Origin: an uncultured Eubacteriales bacterium | GTDB taxonomy: Bacteria > Bacillota > Clostridia > Oscillospirales > Acutalibacteraceae | DNA length: 16,578 nt | Assembly (NCBI GenBank): GCA_934476545.1 | Contig: CAKSOB010000026.1 | Location: 1 to 16,578, forward strand | Reading direction: 5' to 3' | Part shown: piece by piece, positions 1 through 7,740 of the stretch | How positions within the stretch are numbered: the first letter of the stretch is position 1 | Layout: each line of letters starts with the position of its first letter | Position numbers and translations under genes: made by a program | The notes under the pieces: generated by a model | Database searches by the model: none | What the model was told of the DNA's origin: nothing | The model's input: only the letters and a program-made list of their open reading frames with translations

Positions 1-444
1 GGTATAGGATACGCTCTTTTTACAGCCCTTTGCCGCTTCCTCAAAGGAAATCTCCAGGTAGGCTTCACAGTCGCTGCCTCTGCGAGGCGCATTGGGATCC
101 TGCTGCCGTCCGCCGCCAAAGCCGCCAAAACCACCGCCGAACACGCTGCTGAAAATGTCCCCAAAGTCGAAATCTCCTTGGAACGGGCTTCCGCCTGCTC
201 CACCGCCGAAATTCGGGTCTACCCCGGCATGACCGAACTGGTCATAGCGTGCCTTTTTATCTGCATCAGACAGCACTTCGTAGGCTTCATTCAGCTCTTT
301 AAACTTGGCTTCCGCTTCTTTATCGCCGGGATTCAGATCCGGGTGGTACTTCTTTGCCAGCTTGCGATATGCTTTTTTAATTTCATCGTCGGAGGCGTTT
401 TTTGGCACCCCCATCACTTCATAGTAGTCTCTCTTTTCAGACAC
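1..444 (-). CDS. dnaJ: Chaperone protein DnaJ, N-terminal part (runs off the window edge)
   Basis: Hsp40 co-chaperone that delivers unfolded clients to DnaK and stimulates its ATPase. The visible 148 codons hold a full J domain (residues about 5-70) with the HPD motif at 34-36, a Gly/Phe-rich linker (about 77-115) and the start of the client-binding/zinc region, where the sequence stops at the window edge; the CxxCxGxG zinc repeats are not visible. The start is a GTG at 444-442: it places the usual MSEKRDYYEV-type N-terminus correctly and has an AGGAG site 8 bases upstream. An ATG ten codons further in would cut off the first helix and is unlikely. It is the last gene of the heat-shock cluster. 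It has its own promoter 90-120 bases upstream and a hairpin in its leader. Identity is very secure. Confidence 0.97.
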   Translation of the reverse strand, partial: MSEKRDYYEVMGVPKNASDDEIKKAYRKLAKKYHPDLNPGDKEAEAKFKELNEAYEVLSDADKKARYDQFGHAGVDPNFGGGAGGSPFQGDFDFGDIFSSVFGGGFGGFGGGRQQDPNAPRRGSDCEAYLEISFEEAAKGCKKSVSYT

Positions 445-475
445 GTTTCAATCACTCCTGCAACCAAACGGAAAA

Positions 476-492
476 GGCGGTCTGTGACCGCC
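476..492 (-). terminator. Terminator-like hairpin in the dnaJ leader (possible attenuator)
   Basis: On the minus strand GGCGGTC, loop ACA, then GACCGCC form a perfect 7-bp G/C-rich stem followed by TTTTCC and, four bases on, TTT. It lies between the dnaJ promoter and the dnaJ ribosome-binding site. It could end dnaK read-through, act as a leaky attenuator, or protect the dnaJ mRNA 5' end. The U-tract is short, so efficiency is uncertain. Confidence 0.5.
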
Positions 493-533
493 CCCGCTTT
501 TAATTTGTCAGATCCGTAAGATTTCCCCTTTCT

Positions 534-562
534 ATCATAGTAGAATCCACCTACAATGTCAA
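534..562 (-). promoter_or_regulatory. Candidate sigma-A promoter of dnaJ
   Basis: Minus strand: TTGACA (562-557), a 17-bp spacer, then TATGAT (539-534), one mismatch from the -10 consensus. Transcription should begin near 527, giving a leader of about 80 nt. No CIRCE element is next to it, so this promoter would not be under HrcA control. This is inferred from sequence match only. Confidence 0.7.
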
Positions 563-598
563 GAGATTCCGGAAAAATCGCCACGTCTCCGCTTCTTC

Positions 599-625
599 TT
601 AAAAGAAAATCACCGAGCCGTGATT
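599..625 (-). terminator. Weak intrinsic terminator just after dnaK
   Basis: Starting in the dnaK stop codon, the minus strand reads AATCAC, loop GGCTCG, GTGATT, then TTCTTTT. The 6-bp, mostly A/T stem and interrupted T-run suggest partial termination between dnaK and dnaJ. It fits with the separate dnaJ promoter just downstream. Confidence 0.45.
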
Positions 626-2459
626 ATTTATTGTCGTCCTCGTTTACATCCTTGTACTCTGCATCGTAGACGTTGTTGCCGTTTGCATCCTGTTTAGGAT
701 CATCGGTTGCTGCGCCTTCCTGCGGAGCAGCTGCCTTATACAGCTTCTCGGAAATTGCGTAAACAGTCTTTTGGAGGTCTTCCTTTGCCAGATTGATTGC
801 GTCCATGTTGTCGCCGGGCAGCGCTTCCTTCAGTGTTGCAATCTTCTGATTCAACTCTGTCTTGTCGCCTTCCTCAATCTTATCGCCGTTGTCGGAGATC
901 AGCTTTTCAGCAGCATAAACCAGGTTCTCTGCCTCGTTCTTAGCCTCTACGGTTTCACGACGCTTCTTATCTTCAGTAGCAAACTTTTCTGCCTCTTGTA
1001 CTGCACGCTCAACATCTTCCTTGCTCATGCTTGTGCTGTTGGAGATGGTGATGTGCTGCTCTTTACCGGTACCCTTATCCTTAGCGGATACGTTTACAAT
1101 ACCGTTTGCATCGATATCAAATGTAACTTCGATCTGTGGGATACCTCTTGGAGCCGGAGCAATACCGTCCAGCTTGAACAGACCAAGCTGCTTATTGTCT
1201 CTTGCAAACTCACGCTCACCCTGCAGAACGTTGATTTCAACAGAAGTCTGACCGTCTGCTGCGGTGGAGAAGATTTGGCTCTTCTTAGTTGGGATGGTGG
1301 TGTTGCGCTCGATCACCTTTGTCATTACGCCGCCCATGGTTTCAACACCCAGAGAAAGTGGCGCAACGTCCAGAAGGAGCAGACCTTGTACTTCGCCGCC
1401 CAGAACACCTGCCTGGAGTGCAGCGCCGATTGCAACGCACTCGTCCGGGTTGATGCCCTTAAATGGGTCCTTGCCTGTGAGCTTCTTAACAGCTTCCTGA
1501 ACAGCCGGAATTCTGGAAGAACCACCAACCAACAGAACCTTGTTGATTTCGGACAGCTCCAGACCGGAGTCCTTCAATGCCTGACGAACCGGAACGATGG
1601 TAGCCTCTACCAAATCGGCAGTCAGCTCATCAAACTTTGCTCTGGACAGAGTAAGATCCAAGTGCTTTGGACCGGTTGCGTCTGCTGTGATAAATGGCAG
1701 ATTGATGGATGCGCTTGTTACGCCGGACAGCTCAATCTTTGCCTTCTCAGCAGCTTCCTTCAATCTCTGCATTGCCATCTTATCGCCGGACAGATCAATG
1801 CCGTCGGACTTCTTGAACTCGCCAACCATCCAGTTGATGACTCTCTGGTCGAAGTCGTCGCCGCCTAGGTGGTTGTTACCGGCAGTTGCCAGAACTTCCT
1901 GAACACCGTCACCCATCTCGATGATGGAAACGTCGAAGGTACCGCCGCCCAGGTCGTATACCATAACCTTTTGATCGTCTTCCTTATCAATGCCGTAGGA
2001 CAGAGCTGCTGCAGTTGGCTCGTTGATGATACGCTTTACATCCAAGCCTGCAATTTTACCTGCGTCCTTTGTTGCCTGACGCTGTGCGTCTGTAAAGTAT
2101 GCCGGAACAGTGATAACCGCAGAAGTAACGGTGTCACCCAGATAAGCCTCTGCGTCGCTCTTCAGCTTTTGCAGAATCATAGCGGAAATTTCCTGTGGAG
2201 TGTAGCTCTTGCCGTCGATAGTCACTTTATAAGAAGTACCCATCTCTCTCTTAATGGAAGAAATGGTGCGGTCCGGGTTTGTGATTGCCTGACGCTTTGC
2301 TACCTGACCAACCATACGCTCGCCGGTCTTAGAAAATGCTACAACGGAAGGAGTTGTTCTTGCGCCCTCTGCGTTTGCGATAACAACCGGCTCGCCGCCT
2401 TCGATTACTGCTACACAGGAGTTTGTTGTACCTAAGTCAATACCAATTGTCTTTGCCAT
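624..2459 (-). CDS. dnaK: Molecular chaperone DnaK (Hsp70)
   Basis: ATP-dependent cytosolic Hsp70 that binds exposed hydrophobic segments of clients, working with DnaJ and the nucleotide-exchange factor GrpE. At 611 aa it is normal for a Gram-positive DnaK. Visible signatures are the N-terminal phosphate loop IDLGTTNS, then NEPTAAAL and DLGGGTFD in the ATPase domain, the interdomain linker LLLLDVAPLSLG near 380, the beta-sandwich substrate-binding domain and a helical lid. The tail is Asp/Glu/Asn-rich and ends EDDNK. I chose the ATG at 2459-2457: the MAKTIG start is universal and GGAGG lies 7 bases upstream. An in-frame TTG at 2474 lies in front of that Shine-Dalgarno and is not a plausible start. 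It is 74 bp after grpE, in the HrcA-controlled operon. Confidence 0.99.
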   Translation of the reverse strand: MAKTIGIDLGTTNSCVAVIEGGEPVVIANAEGARTTPSVVAFSKTGERMVGQVAKRQAITNPDRTISSIKREMGTSYKVTIDGKSYTPQEISAMILQKLKSDAEAYLGDTVTSAVITVPAYFTDAQRQATKDAGKIAGLDVKRIINEPTAAALSYGIDKEDDQKVMVYDLGGGTFDVSIIEMGDGVQEVLATAGNNHLGGDDFDQRVINWMVGEFKKSDGIDLSGDKMAMQRLKEAAEKAKIELSGVTSASINLPFITADATGPKHLDLTLSRAKFDELTADLVEATIVPVRQALKDSGLELSEINKVLLVGGSSRIPAVQEAVKKLTGKDPFKGINPDECVAIGAALQAGVLGGEVQGLLLLDVAPLSLGVETMGGVMTKVIERNTTIPTKKSQIFSTAADGQTSVEINVLQGEREFARDNKQLGLFKLDGIAPAPRGIPQIEVTFDIDANGIVNVSAKDKGTGKEQHITISNSTSMSKEDVERAVQEAEKFATEDKKRRETVEAKNEAENLVYAAEKLISDNGDKIEEGDKTELNQKIATLKEALPGDNMDAINLAKEDLQKTVYAISEKLYKAAAPQEGAATDDPKQDANGNNVYDAEYKDVNEDDNK

Positions 2460-2533
2460 AATAATTACCTCCAATATATCGCTTCATGCGATGTTGAGAA
2501 TTTTAAGTTCAATCTCTTATCAAAACATTTGCC

Positions 2534-3088
2534 TTAGTTTGCCACAACAACGGTTGCATGGCGGATAATCTTATCCCCGATGCGGTAGCCCTTGCGGTAA
2601 ACTTGCGCAATGACGTTTTCGCCTAAATCTTCATTTTCAATATGAGAAACCGCCTGATGGAGTTCCGGATCAAAGGGATCGCCCTCTGCGCCGATTGGCT
2701 CCACTTTCAGCTTTGTCAGGGCTGCGTGCAGATTCTTTTCAATCATCTCCACACCCTTGCGCAGGTCATCGGCTTCGCAATCCTTATGTGCCAGTGCCAT
2801 TTCCATAGTGTCGGCTACATTCAGAATCTCTGCCACAGCATCCTTTACGGCATTGTCGTAAATGGCTGCCTTTTCTTTTTCGGTGCGCTTGCGGAAGTTA
2901 TCATACTCCGCCATCACCCGCAGCAGTTGATCCTTTGCATCTGCCGCTGTCTGCTTGGCTGTTTCCAGCTCTGCATTCAGCTTTGCGATTTCTTCCGTAT
3001 TGGATTCGGTTGCCTTGCTTGTTTCTGCCTGTGCAGCAGTTTCCGCAGCTTCTACGGGTTGCTCCACCTGCTTTTCTTTCTTAGACAA
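2534..3088 (-). CDS. grpE: Nucleotide exchange factor GrpE
   Basis: GrpE dimers release ADP from DnaK and reset the chaperone cycle. The protein has a charged, Ala/Glu/Gln-rich disordered N-terminus, a long coiled-coil (about residues 35-90, ending AEYDNFRKRTEKEK) and the C-terminal beta domain with the family signature region GEGDPFDPELHQAV-like (here GAEGDPFDPELHQAVSHI) and the end YRIGDKIIRHATVVVA. I prefer a TTG start at 3088-3086 because GGAGG lies exactly 7 bases upstream, giving 184 aa. An in-frame ATG at 3130 would give 198 aa, but its only Shine-Dalgarno-like bases touch the start codon and the real GGAGG would be translated as Gly-Gly. The family is certain; the start is less so. 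It follows hrcA closely and precedes dnaK. Confidence 0.93.
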   Translation of the reverse strand: MSKKEKQVEQPVEAAETAAQAETSKATESNTEEIAKLNAELETAKQTAADAKDQLLRVMAEYDNFRKRTEKEKAAIYDNAVKDAVAEILNVADTMEMALAHKDCEADDLRKGVEMIEKNLHAALTKLKVEPIGAEGDPFDPELHQAVSHIENEDLGENVIAQVYRKGYRIGDKIIRHATVVVAN

Positions 3089-3145
3089 GTCATAACCTCC
3101 TTCAGTTTCATTCCATCTATTGTTTGTCATCCTTCAAATTCTATT

Positions 3146-4207
3146 CTAATCTTCTCTCATCAAATCTGTCAGCATCCGCCCCACCGAGTGGGAAAGATAG
3201 GAGAGATGTGCGATTAAGCTGCGATAATCCATTCGCATAGGCCCCAAGATGCCAATTGCACCTGCCGGTTCTCCGCCAATGTCATATCGAGCAATGAGAA
3301 TGCTGGTATCCTGCAGCTCCGGACGGCGACTCTCTGCGCCAATCAACACCCGAACCGGACTTCCGTCCGTGTTAGTATCGGACTCTTCAAAGAGCAGTCG
3401 GCATAATTCCTGCCGATTCTCCAGAAAGTCCATGATGCGCCTGGCGCTGCCGGAATCAAACTCCGGATAGAACAGCAGATTCATCTGACCGTTCAAGCGA
3501 ATATCCGCTTCCAAAGAGTCCAGCGCCAATTCCAAAATCGCCATCAAAGCGGAGGACATCAGAATTGCCAACTCTCCCAAAGAAGCTGCCATACCTTGCA
3601 CAAAGGCGGGAGTCACACTGCGGAGCAAACGACCTGCTAACCGCTGATTGAGAACACGGAAAAATACCCGCATCATTTCCGGTGTTAAATCAAAATCGCA
3701 TCGAAATACACGATTTTTCATAATGCCGGAGGACATCATCAGGATTGCCATTGCGGTACGCCGTCCCGTTTGCACAAACTGTACGCCACGAATATACGCC
3801 GTCTGTCCGGATGGTGTTGTGGACACCGATGCAAACCGTGTAATATTCGCCAAAATCTGAGAAACATTGTCCAGCAGCTTTTCCGGTTCGTAAGCATCTA
3901 ACAGAAGCATACGATCCAGCTGCATTTGCTCCTCAGGGCTAAGACTCACACTGCCCATCAAGCGATCCACATACATCCGATACCCTCGTTGGGAAGGAAC
4001 CCGTCCTGCCGAGGTGTGGGGCTGTTCTAACAACCCTACCTCCGAAAGAACAGCCATTTCATTGCGAATGGTCGCTGAGGAAACCCCCAACCGTTCCGCT
4101 AAGGACTTGGAACCCACCGGCTCTCCCAGATGGATGTAAGACTCCACCGTCGCCGCGAGTACCTGCAGCTTTCGTGGGGTCAAATGATACGCTGCACAGC
4201 GATCCAT
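3146..4207 (-). CDS. hrcA: Heat-inducible transcription repressor HrcA
   Basis: HrcA binds CIRCE operators and represses the dnaK (and usually groE) operons; in characterised Firmicutes its active state depends on GroEL, so repression lifts when chaperonin is titrated by unfolded protein. The 353-aa protein has an N-terminal winged helix-turn-helix (about 8-80; recognition region SSATIRNEM at 43-51, followed by GLLEQPHTSAGRVPSQRGYR) and the larger GAF-like HrcA domain to the C-terminus. The ATG at 4207 has GGAGGTGAGGAA directly upstream. It is the first gene of the operon and lies about 31 bp after a perfect CIRCE element, so it represses itself together with grpE and dnaK. Identity is secure. 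Confidence 0.98.
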   Translation of the reverse strand: MDRCAAYHLTPRKLQVLAATVESYIHLGEPVGSKSLAERLGVSSATIRNEMAVLSEVGLLEQPHTSAGRVPSQRGYRMYVDRLMGSVSLSPEEQMQLDRMLLLDAYEPEKLLDNVSQILANITRFASVSTTPSGQTAYIRGVQFVQTGRRTAMAILMMSSGIMKNRVFRCDFDLTPEMMRVFFRVLNQRLAGRLLRSVTPAFVQGMAASLGELAILMSSALMAILELALDSLEADIRLNGQMNLLFYPEFDSGSARRIMDFLENRQELCRLLFEESDTNTDGSPVRVLIGAESRRPELQDTSILIARYDIGGEPAGAIGILGPMRMDYRSLIAHLSYLSHSVGRMLTDLMRED

Positions 4208-4238
4208 TTCCTCACCTCCACTGCTGTTGTTTTTGATT

Positions 4239-4265
4239 TTAGCACTCTATCATGTCGAGTGCTAA
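4239..4265. promoter_or_regulatory. CIRCE operator (HrcA binding site)
   Basis: TTAGCACTC-N9-GAGTGCTAA is a perfect inverted repeat with the exact canonical arms and 9-bp spacer. It sits at the predicted transcription start and before the hrcA start codon, the standard position for HrcA repression. It is the only CIRCE copy I found in the window. Confidence 0.98.
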
Positions 4266-4276
4266 TCTCTATTTAT

Positions 4277-4305
4277 AATTTACCACTATTTGCAGAAAAA
4301 GTCAA
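4277..4305 (-). promoter_or_regulatory. Sigma-A promoter of the hrcA-grpE-dnaK operon
   Basis: Minus strand: TTGACT (4305-4300), a 17-bp spacer and TAAATT (4282-4277). The -35 is near consensus and the -10 is moderate (4/6). The start would fall near 4270, just in front of the CIRCE element, so bound HrcA would block promoter clearance. Confidence 0.7.
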
Positions 4306-4344
4306 TTCTTTAATTGTAAAAGAATTGTGAAGATGAACGTTTGA

Positions 4345-4388
4345 CAAAAAAATCGCCCTTACCAAGCAAAGCGCTTGATAAGAGCGAT
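4345..4388 (-). terminator. Intrinsic terminator after ilvC
   Basis: Minus strand: ATCGCTCTTATCAAG pairs with CTTGGTAAGGGCGAT across a short loop, with a few G-U or mismatched positions, and is followed by TTTTTTT. The T-tract lies on the side expected for ilvC transcripts. It lies between ilvC and the heat-shock promoter and insulates the two units. Confidence 0.9.
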
Positions 4389-4432
4389 GTTCATTCTTTA
4401 TTTATGTAGCGAATGGAAAATGCAGCACAACA

Positions 4433-5449
4433 TTAGTTGTTGATGAGCTTCTCCTCGTCGTTCCAGCTGTACAGCTTACGGATCTCCTCGCCAACCTTCT
4501 CAGCAGGATGCTCAGCAGCCAGCTTGCGCATCGCCTTGAAGTGTACCTGACCGCCTGCATCGGACATATCCAGCAGGAATTCTTTTGCGAAGGAACCATC
4601 CTGAATGTCAGCCAGAACCTTCTTCATTGCCTTCTTGCTCTCCTCGGTGATTACCTTAGGACCGGTGATGTAGTCGCCGTACTCAGCGGTGTTGGAGATG
4701 GAGTAACGCATACCTGCAAAGCCGGATTCGTAGATCAGGTCAACGATCAGCTTCATCTCATGGATGCACTCGAAGTATGCGTTTCTTGGGTCGTAGCCAG
4801 CCTCAGTCAGAGTCTCGAAACCAGCCTGCATCAGAGCGCATACGCCGCCGCACAGAACTGCCTGCTCACCGAACAGGTCTGTCTCTGTCTCGGTGCGGAA
4901 TGTGGTTTCCAGAACGCCTGCTCTTGCGCCGCCGATACCTGCTGCATATGCCAGAGCCATGTCCAAAGCTTTACCGGTAGCATCCTGCTCTACTGCTACG
5001 AGGCAAGGTACACCCTTACCAACCTGATACTCGGAACGAACGGTGTGACCAGGACCCTTTGGAGCGATCATGGTAACGTCAACGTTCTTTGGAGCCTTAA
5101 TGCAGCCATAGTGTACGTTGAAACCGTGTGCAAACATCAGCATGTTGCCCTCTTCCAGGTTTGGCTCGATGTCATTCTTGTACAGCTTAGCCTGCTTCTC
5201 ATCGTTGATGAGGATCATGATGATGTCAGCCTTCTTAGCAGCCTCAGCAGCGGTGAATACCTCAAAGCCCTGCTCAACAGCACGGTCCCAAGACTTGGAG
5301 CCCTCGTACAGACCGATGATTACGTTGCAGCCGGAATCCTTCAGGTTCAGCGCGTGTGCGTGACCCTGAGAGCCGTAACCGATGATTGCAACAGTTTTGT
5401 CCTTGATCAAGTTCAGATCGCAGTCTGCTTGATAAAAAATCTTTGACAT
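4433..5449 (-). CDS. ilvC: Ketol-acid reductoisomerase (acetohydroxy-acid isomeroreductase)
   Basis: Converts 2-acetolactate or 2-aceto-2-hydroxybutyrate to the 2,3-dihydroxy acid by Mg2+-dependent alkyl migration and NAD(P)H reduction, the second common step of valine/leucine/isoleucine synthesis. At 338 aa it is a class I (short) enzyme: Rossmann domain with GYGSQGHAHALNL (24-36), then the knotted helical domain with Mg2+ ligands D191, E195 (TETDLFGEQ), E227 and E231, and active-site S252. The cofactor loop after strand B reads GLYEGSKSW (46-54), with Tyr-Glu where many NADPH enzymes carry Arg, so NADH use is possible. The ATG at 5449 has AGGAGGAAATTATCC upstream. It has its own consensus promoter although it follows ilvB-ilvN on the same strand, and it ends at a strong terminator. 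Confidence 0.98.
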   Translation of the reverse strand: MSKIFYQADCDLNLIKDKTVAIIGYGSQGHAHALNLKDSGCNVIIGLYEGSKSWDRAVEQGFEVFTAAEAAKKADIIMILINDEKQAKLYKNDIEPNLEEGNMLMFAHGFNVHYGCIKAPKNVDVTMIAPKGPGHTVRSEYQVGKGVPCLVAVEQDATGKALDMALAYAAGIGGARAGVLETTFRTETETDLFGEQAVLCGGVCALMQAGFETLTEAGYDPRNAYFECIHEMKLIVDLIYESGFAGMRYSISNTAEYGDYITGPKVITEESKKAMKKVLADIQDGSFAKEFLLDMSDAGGQVHFKAMRKLAAEHPAEKVGEEIRKLYSWNDEEKLINN

Positions 5450-5485
5450 GGATAATTTCCTCCTAATTTTTCAGATATCATTTTT

Positions 5486-5514
5486 ATTATACCGCTTTAC
5501 AGCGCTAAATGCAA
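5486..5514 (-). promoter_or_regulatory. Sigma-A promoter of ilvC
   Basis: Minus strand: TTGCAT (5514-5509), a 17-bp spacer and a perfect TATAAT (5491-5486), about 37 bp from the ilvC start. The spacer holds a short inverted repeat (AGCGCT...AGCG). ilvC can therefore be expressed separately from ilvB-ilvN; no terminator was seen between ilvN and this promoter, so read-through is also possible. Confidence 0.85.
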
Positions 5515-5562
5515 TTCCTTCTTGTTAGAATCTTACAGAATTCATAGAAATTTTGCAAAATC

Positions 5563-6057
5563 CTACTTCTTTGATCGAATTGTTCCCCGCTCCATGGCAA
5601 TGGTGCCGGTGCAAACGCTTTCTTTAATGCCGTACGGGCGCAACAGATTGGTCAATGCTTCAATCCGCTCACTTTCGGCAGCAATTTGCAGGGTGATGGA
5701 GTTGGTGGCAACATCCACAACCTTTGCCCGCATAGTTCCGGCAATCTGCATGATTTCGGTGCGCTGCTTGTTGTTGCAGTTTACCTTAATCAACGCCAGC
5801 TCGCAAGCCAAAAAGTTGCCGTGCTCGGTCAAGTTCCGAACCTTGATAACCTGAATCACCTTGTTCAGCTGCTTCTCTACCTGCTCAACAATATGCTCAT
5901 CGCCGTCTACCACAATGGTAATGCAGGAAATGGAAGGATCCTCTGTTTCTCCCACGGCAAGGCTATCAATGTTAAAGCCACGGCGGGAGAACAAGCCGGA
6001 AACCTTGGAGAGAACGCCCGGTTGGTTTTCAACAGAAACAGAAAGTGTATATTTCAT
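5563..6057 (-). CDS. ilvN: Acetolactate synthase small (regulatory) subunit
   Basis: Regulatory subunit of acetohydroxyacid synthase; it activates the catalytic subunit and usually carries valine feedback inhibition. The 164-aa protein has an N-terminal ACT domain (about 1-77) and the C-terminal ALS_ss domain (about 85-160). Residues G14 and N29, in the valine-binding loop of the E. coli IlvH ACT domain, are both present (NQPGVLSKVSGLFSRRGFNI), so feedback sensitivity is likely. The ATG at 6057 has AAGGAGG 9 bases upstream. It starts 17 bp after ilvB, which points to co-transcription and balanced subunit production. The symbol ilvH would be equally acceptable. Confidence 0.97.
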   Translation of the reverse strand: MKYTLSVSVENQPGVLSKVSGLFSRRGFNIDSLAVGETEDPSISCITIVVDGDEHIVEQVEKQLNKVIQVIKVRNLTEHGNFLACELALIKVNCNNKQRTEIMQIAGTMRAKVVDVATNSITLQIAAESERIEALTNLLRPYGIKESVCTGTIAMERGTIRSKK

Positions 6058-6074
6058 TGTTAGCGTCCTCCTTT

Positions 6075-7694
6075 TTATAGTGTTGGGGTATTGGGGTCAA
6101 CGTTGCATACGAGAACATAAGAGCCGTCGTATTCCAACATTTCTTTTGCAAGTTTTCTTGCTTCTTCGTTGTTCTTTGCACGAGCCGCTTTGATGCCATA
6201 GGCTTCTACCAGCTTGACAAAGTCCGGGTCACCGCTCAAGTCGGTGGCAATGTACCGGCTGCCGTACAGACGGTCTTGGAACTCCTTTACCATGCCCAGC
6301 TTACCGTTTTCCATAATAATCAGCTTGACCATAACATCATGCTGACAAGCGGTTCCCAGTTCGCACATTTGCATTTGGAAGGAACCGTCACCGCACACCG
6401 CCACAACCTGACGATGAGGCTTTGCCAGCTTTGCGCCGATTGCCGCCGGCAGGGAATAACCCATAACGCCCATACCGCCGGAAGTGAGGAAGCGACCTTC
6501 CTTTACATTGAAGTTTCTTGCTGCCCAAATTTGGTTCTGTCCAACGTCGGCAGTGAGAATCGCTTCTTCCTCCATCATTTCGGACAAATCCCGCATAAAG
6601 GAACGAGGCTCTACATAATCCTCACGAGGCACACCGGAGGATACATAGGACTTCTTCCACTCGCTGACGGTAACACGCCATGGGTCGCAGTCTACTCGCT
6701 CACACTTTTCACCGAATTCCTTCAGAACGCCTTGAATATCACCTACAATCGGAACGTCAACCTGCATATTCTTGCCGATTTCCGCCGGGTCAATATCAAT
6801 GTGAATGATGGTAGCGTGTGCTTCCAAAATATCCGGCGCAGACACCGCACGGTCACCAACTCTTGCGCCGCACAGAACGATGACATCCGCATTGTTCATC
6901 GCTCTGTTGGCGTAAGGCTTGCCGTGAGAGCCAATCATGCCCAAGTAAATATCACTGTCCATCGGCACAACGCCAATACCCATCATGGTAGATACCATCG
7001 GGATACCACTCTTGGTCGCAAAGTGAATCATTTCTTCTCTGGCGCCTGCCAGAACTACGCCGCCGCCACAGCAGATCAGTGGACGCTCCGCCTTGGAGAG
7101 CACCTCCAAAGCCTTCTTAATTTGCAGCTCGTGTCCCTTGGTGCGAGGCTTGTACCCAATAATGGCAGCCTCTTCCGGATAGTCGAAGGATTCGATTTCC
7201 TTTTGCTGTACGTCCAGCGGCACGTCAATGAGAACCGGACCCGGACGACCGGTGGTGGCAATATGGAATGCCTCCTTGAACACGCGAGGCAGATCCTCCG
7301 TATTTTTTACCAAGTAGCTGTGCTTTGTAAAGGATTCGCAAGCGCCGGTAATGTCGGCTTCTTGGAATACATCTCTGCCCAACTGCTCGGAGTTTACCTG
7401 ACCGGTAATAGCAATCAGGGGAATGGAATCCATGTAAGCCGCTGCCAAACCGGTAATCAGGTTGGTTGCACCCGGTCCCGAGGTGACAATGCACACACCC
7501 GGCTTTCCGCTGGTTCTGGCATAGCCGCTGGCAGCATGAGCCGCATTTTGCTCACTGCGCACCAGAATATGCCGAATCTCCGTTTTGTTGATTTCGTCAT
7601 AAAAAGGACAGATGGCTGCGCCCGGATATCCAAACGCCATGGTTACGCCCTCATTTTGAAGACATTTTACCATAATTTCTGCTCCACTAATCAT
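6075..7694 (-). CDS. ilvB: Acetolactate synthase large (catalytic) subunit
   Basis: ThDP-dependent enzyme that condenses pyruvate with pyruvate or 2-ketobutyrate, the committed step of branched-chain amino-acid synthesis. The 539-aa chain has the three expected domains: N-terminal pyrimidine-binding domain with catalytic E48 (LVRSEQNAAHAA) and TSGPGATNLITGLA (71-84); central FAD-binding-type domain (about 190-320); and C-terminal diphosphate-binding domain with GDGSFQM (435-441; D436 as metal ligand) and the second ligand N463, followed by KLGMVKEFQ. The FAD domain plus the adjacent ilvN gene favour the anabolic enzyme over a catabolic AlsS. The ATG at 7694 follows AAGGAGGAGTGTCACA. It is the first gene of the ilvB-ilvN unit, with a consensus promoter about 110 bp upstream. 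Confidence 0.98.
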   Translation of the reverse strand: MISGAEIMVKCLQNEGVTMAFGYPGAAICPFYDEINKTEIRHILVRSEQNAAHAASGYARTSGKPGVCIVTSGPGATNLITGLAAAYMDSIPLIAITGQVNSEQLGRDVFQEADITGACESFTKHSYLVKNTEDLPRVFKEAFHIATTGRPGPVLIDVPLDVQQKEIESFDYPEEAAIIGYKPRTKGHELQIKKALEVLSKAERPLICCGGGVVLAGAREEMIHFATKSGIPMVSTMMGIGVVPMDSDIYLGMIGSHGKPYANRAMNNADVIVLCGARVGDRAVSAPDILEAHATIIHIDIDPAEIGKNMQVDVPIVGDIQGVLKEFGEKCERVDCDPWRVTVSEWKKSYVSSGVPREDYVEPRSFMRDLSEMMEEEAILTADVGQNQIWAARNFNVKEGRFLTSGGMGVMGYSLPAAIGAKLAKPHRQVVAVCGDGSFQMQMCELGTACQHDVMVKLIIMENGKLGMVKEFQDRLYGSRYIATDLSGDPDFVKLVEAYGIKAARAKNNEEARKLAKEMLEYDGSYVLVCNVDPNTPTL

Positions 7695-7712
7695 TGTGAC
7701 ACTCCTCCTTTC

Positions 7713-7740
7713 GGAAAGACAACTTTCGCTGTATCTTTCC
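7713..7740 (-). other. Leader hairpin next to the ilvB ribosome-binding site
   Basis: In the ilvB leader GGAAAG...ACA pairs with TGT...CTTTCC (2-base bulge), ending one base before the AAGGAGGAG ribosome-binding site. The same CTTTCC could instead pair with the downstream AAAGG. No T-box, leader peptide or terminator is evident in this leader. Regulation is speculative. Confidence 0.35.

Noticed and set aside
771..1868. Plus-strand open frame opposite dnaK (365 codons)
   Set aside because: Antisense shadow of dnaK; Cys/Leu-rich composition with no family resemblance.
2460..2474. Five-codon TTG-started extension of dnaK
   Set aside because: The TTG precedes and the extension contains the GGAGG ribosome-binding site; the MAKTIG start at 2459 is universal.
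2478..2492. Small hairpin ATCGC-N5-GCGAT before the dnaK ribosome-binding site
   Set aside because: A 5-bp stem without U-tract; could be an mRNA processing site but too weak to list as a feature.
4508..5446. Plus-strand open frame opposite ilvC (312 codons)
   Set aside because: Antisense shadow of ilvC, with no ribosome-binding site and no domain.
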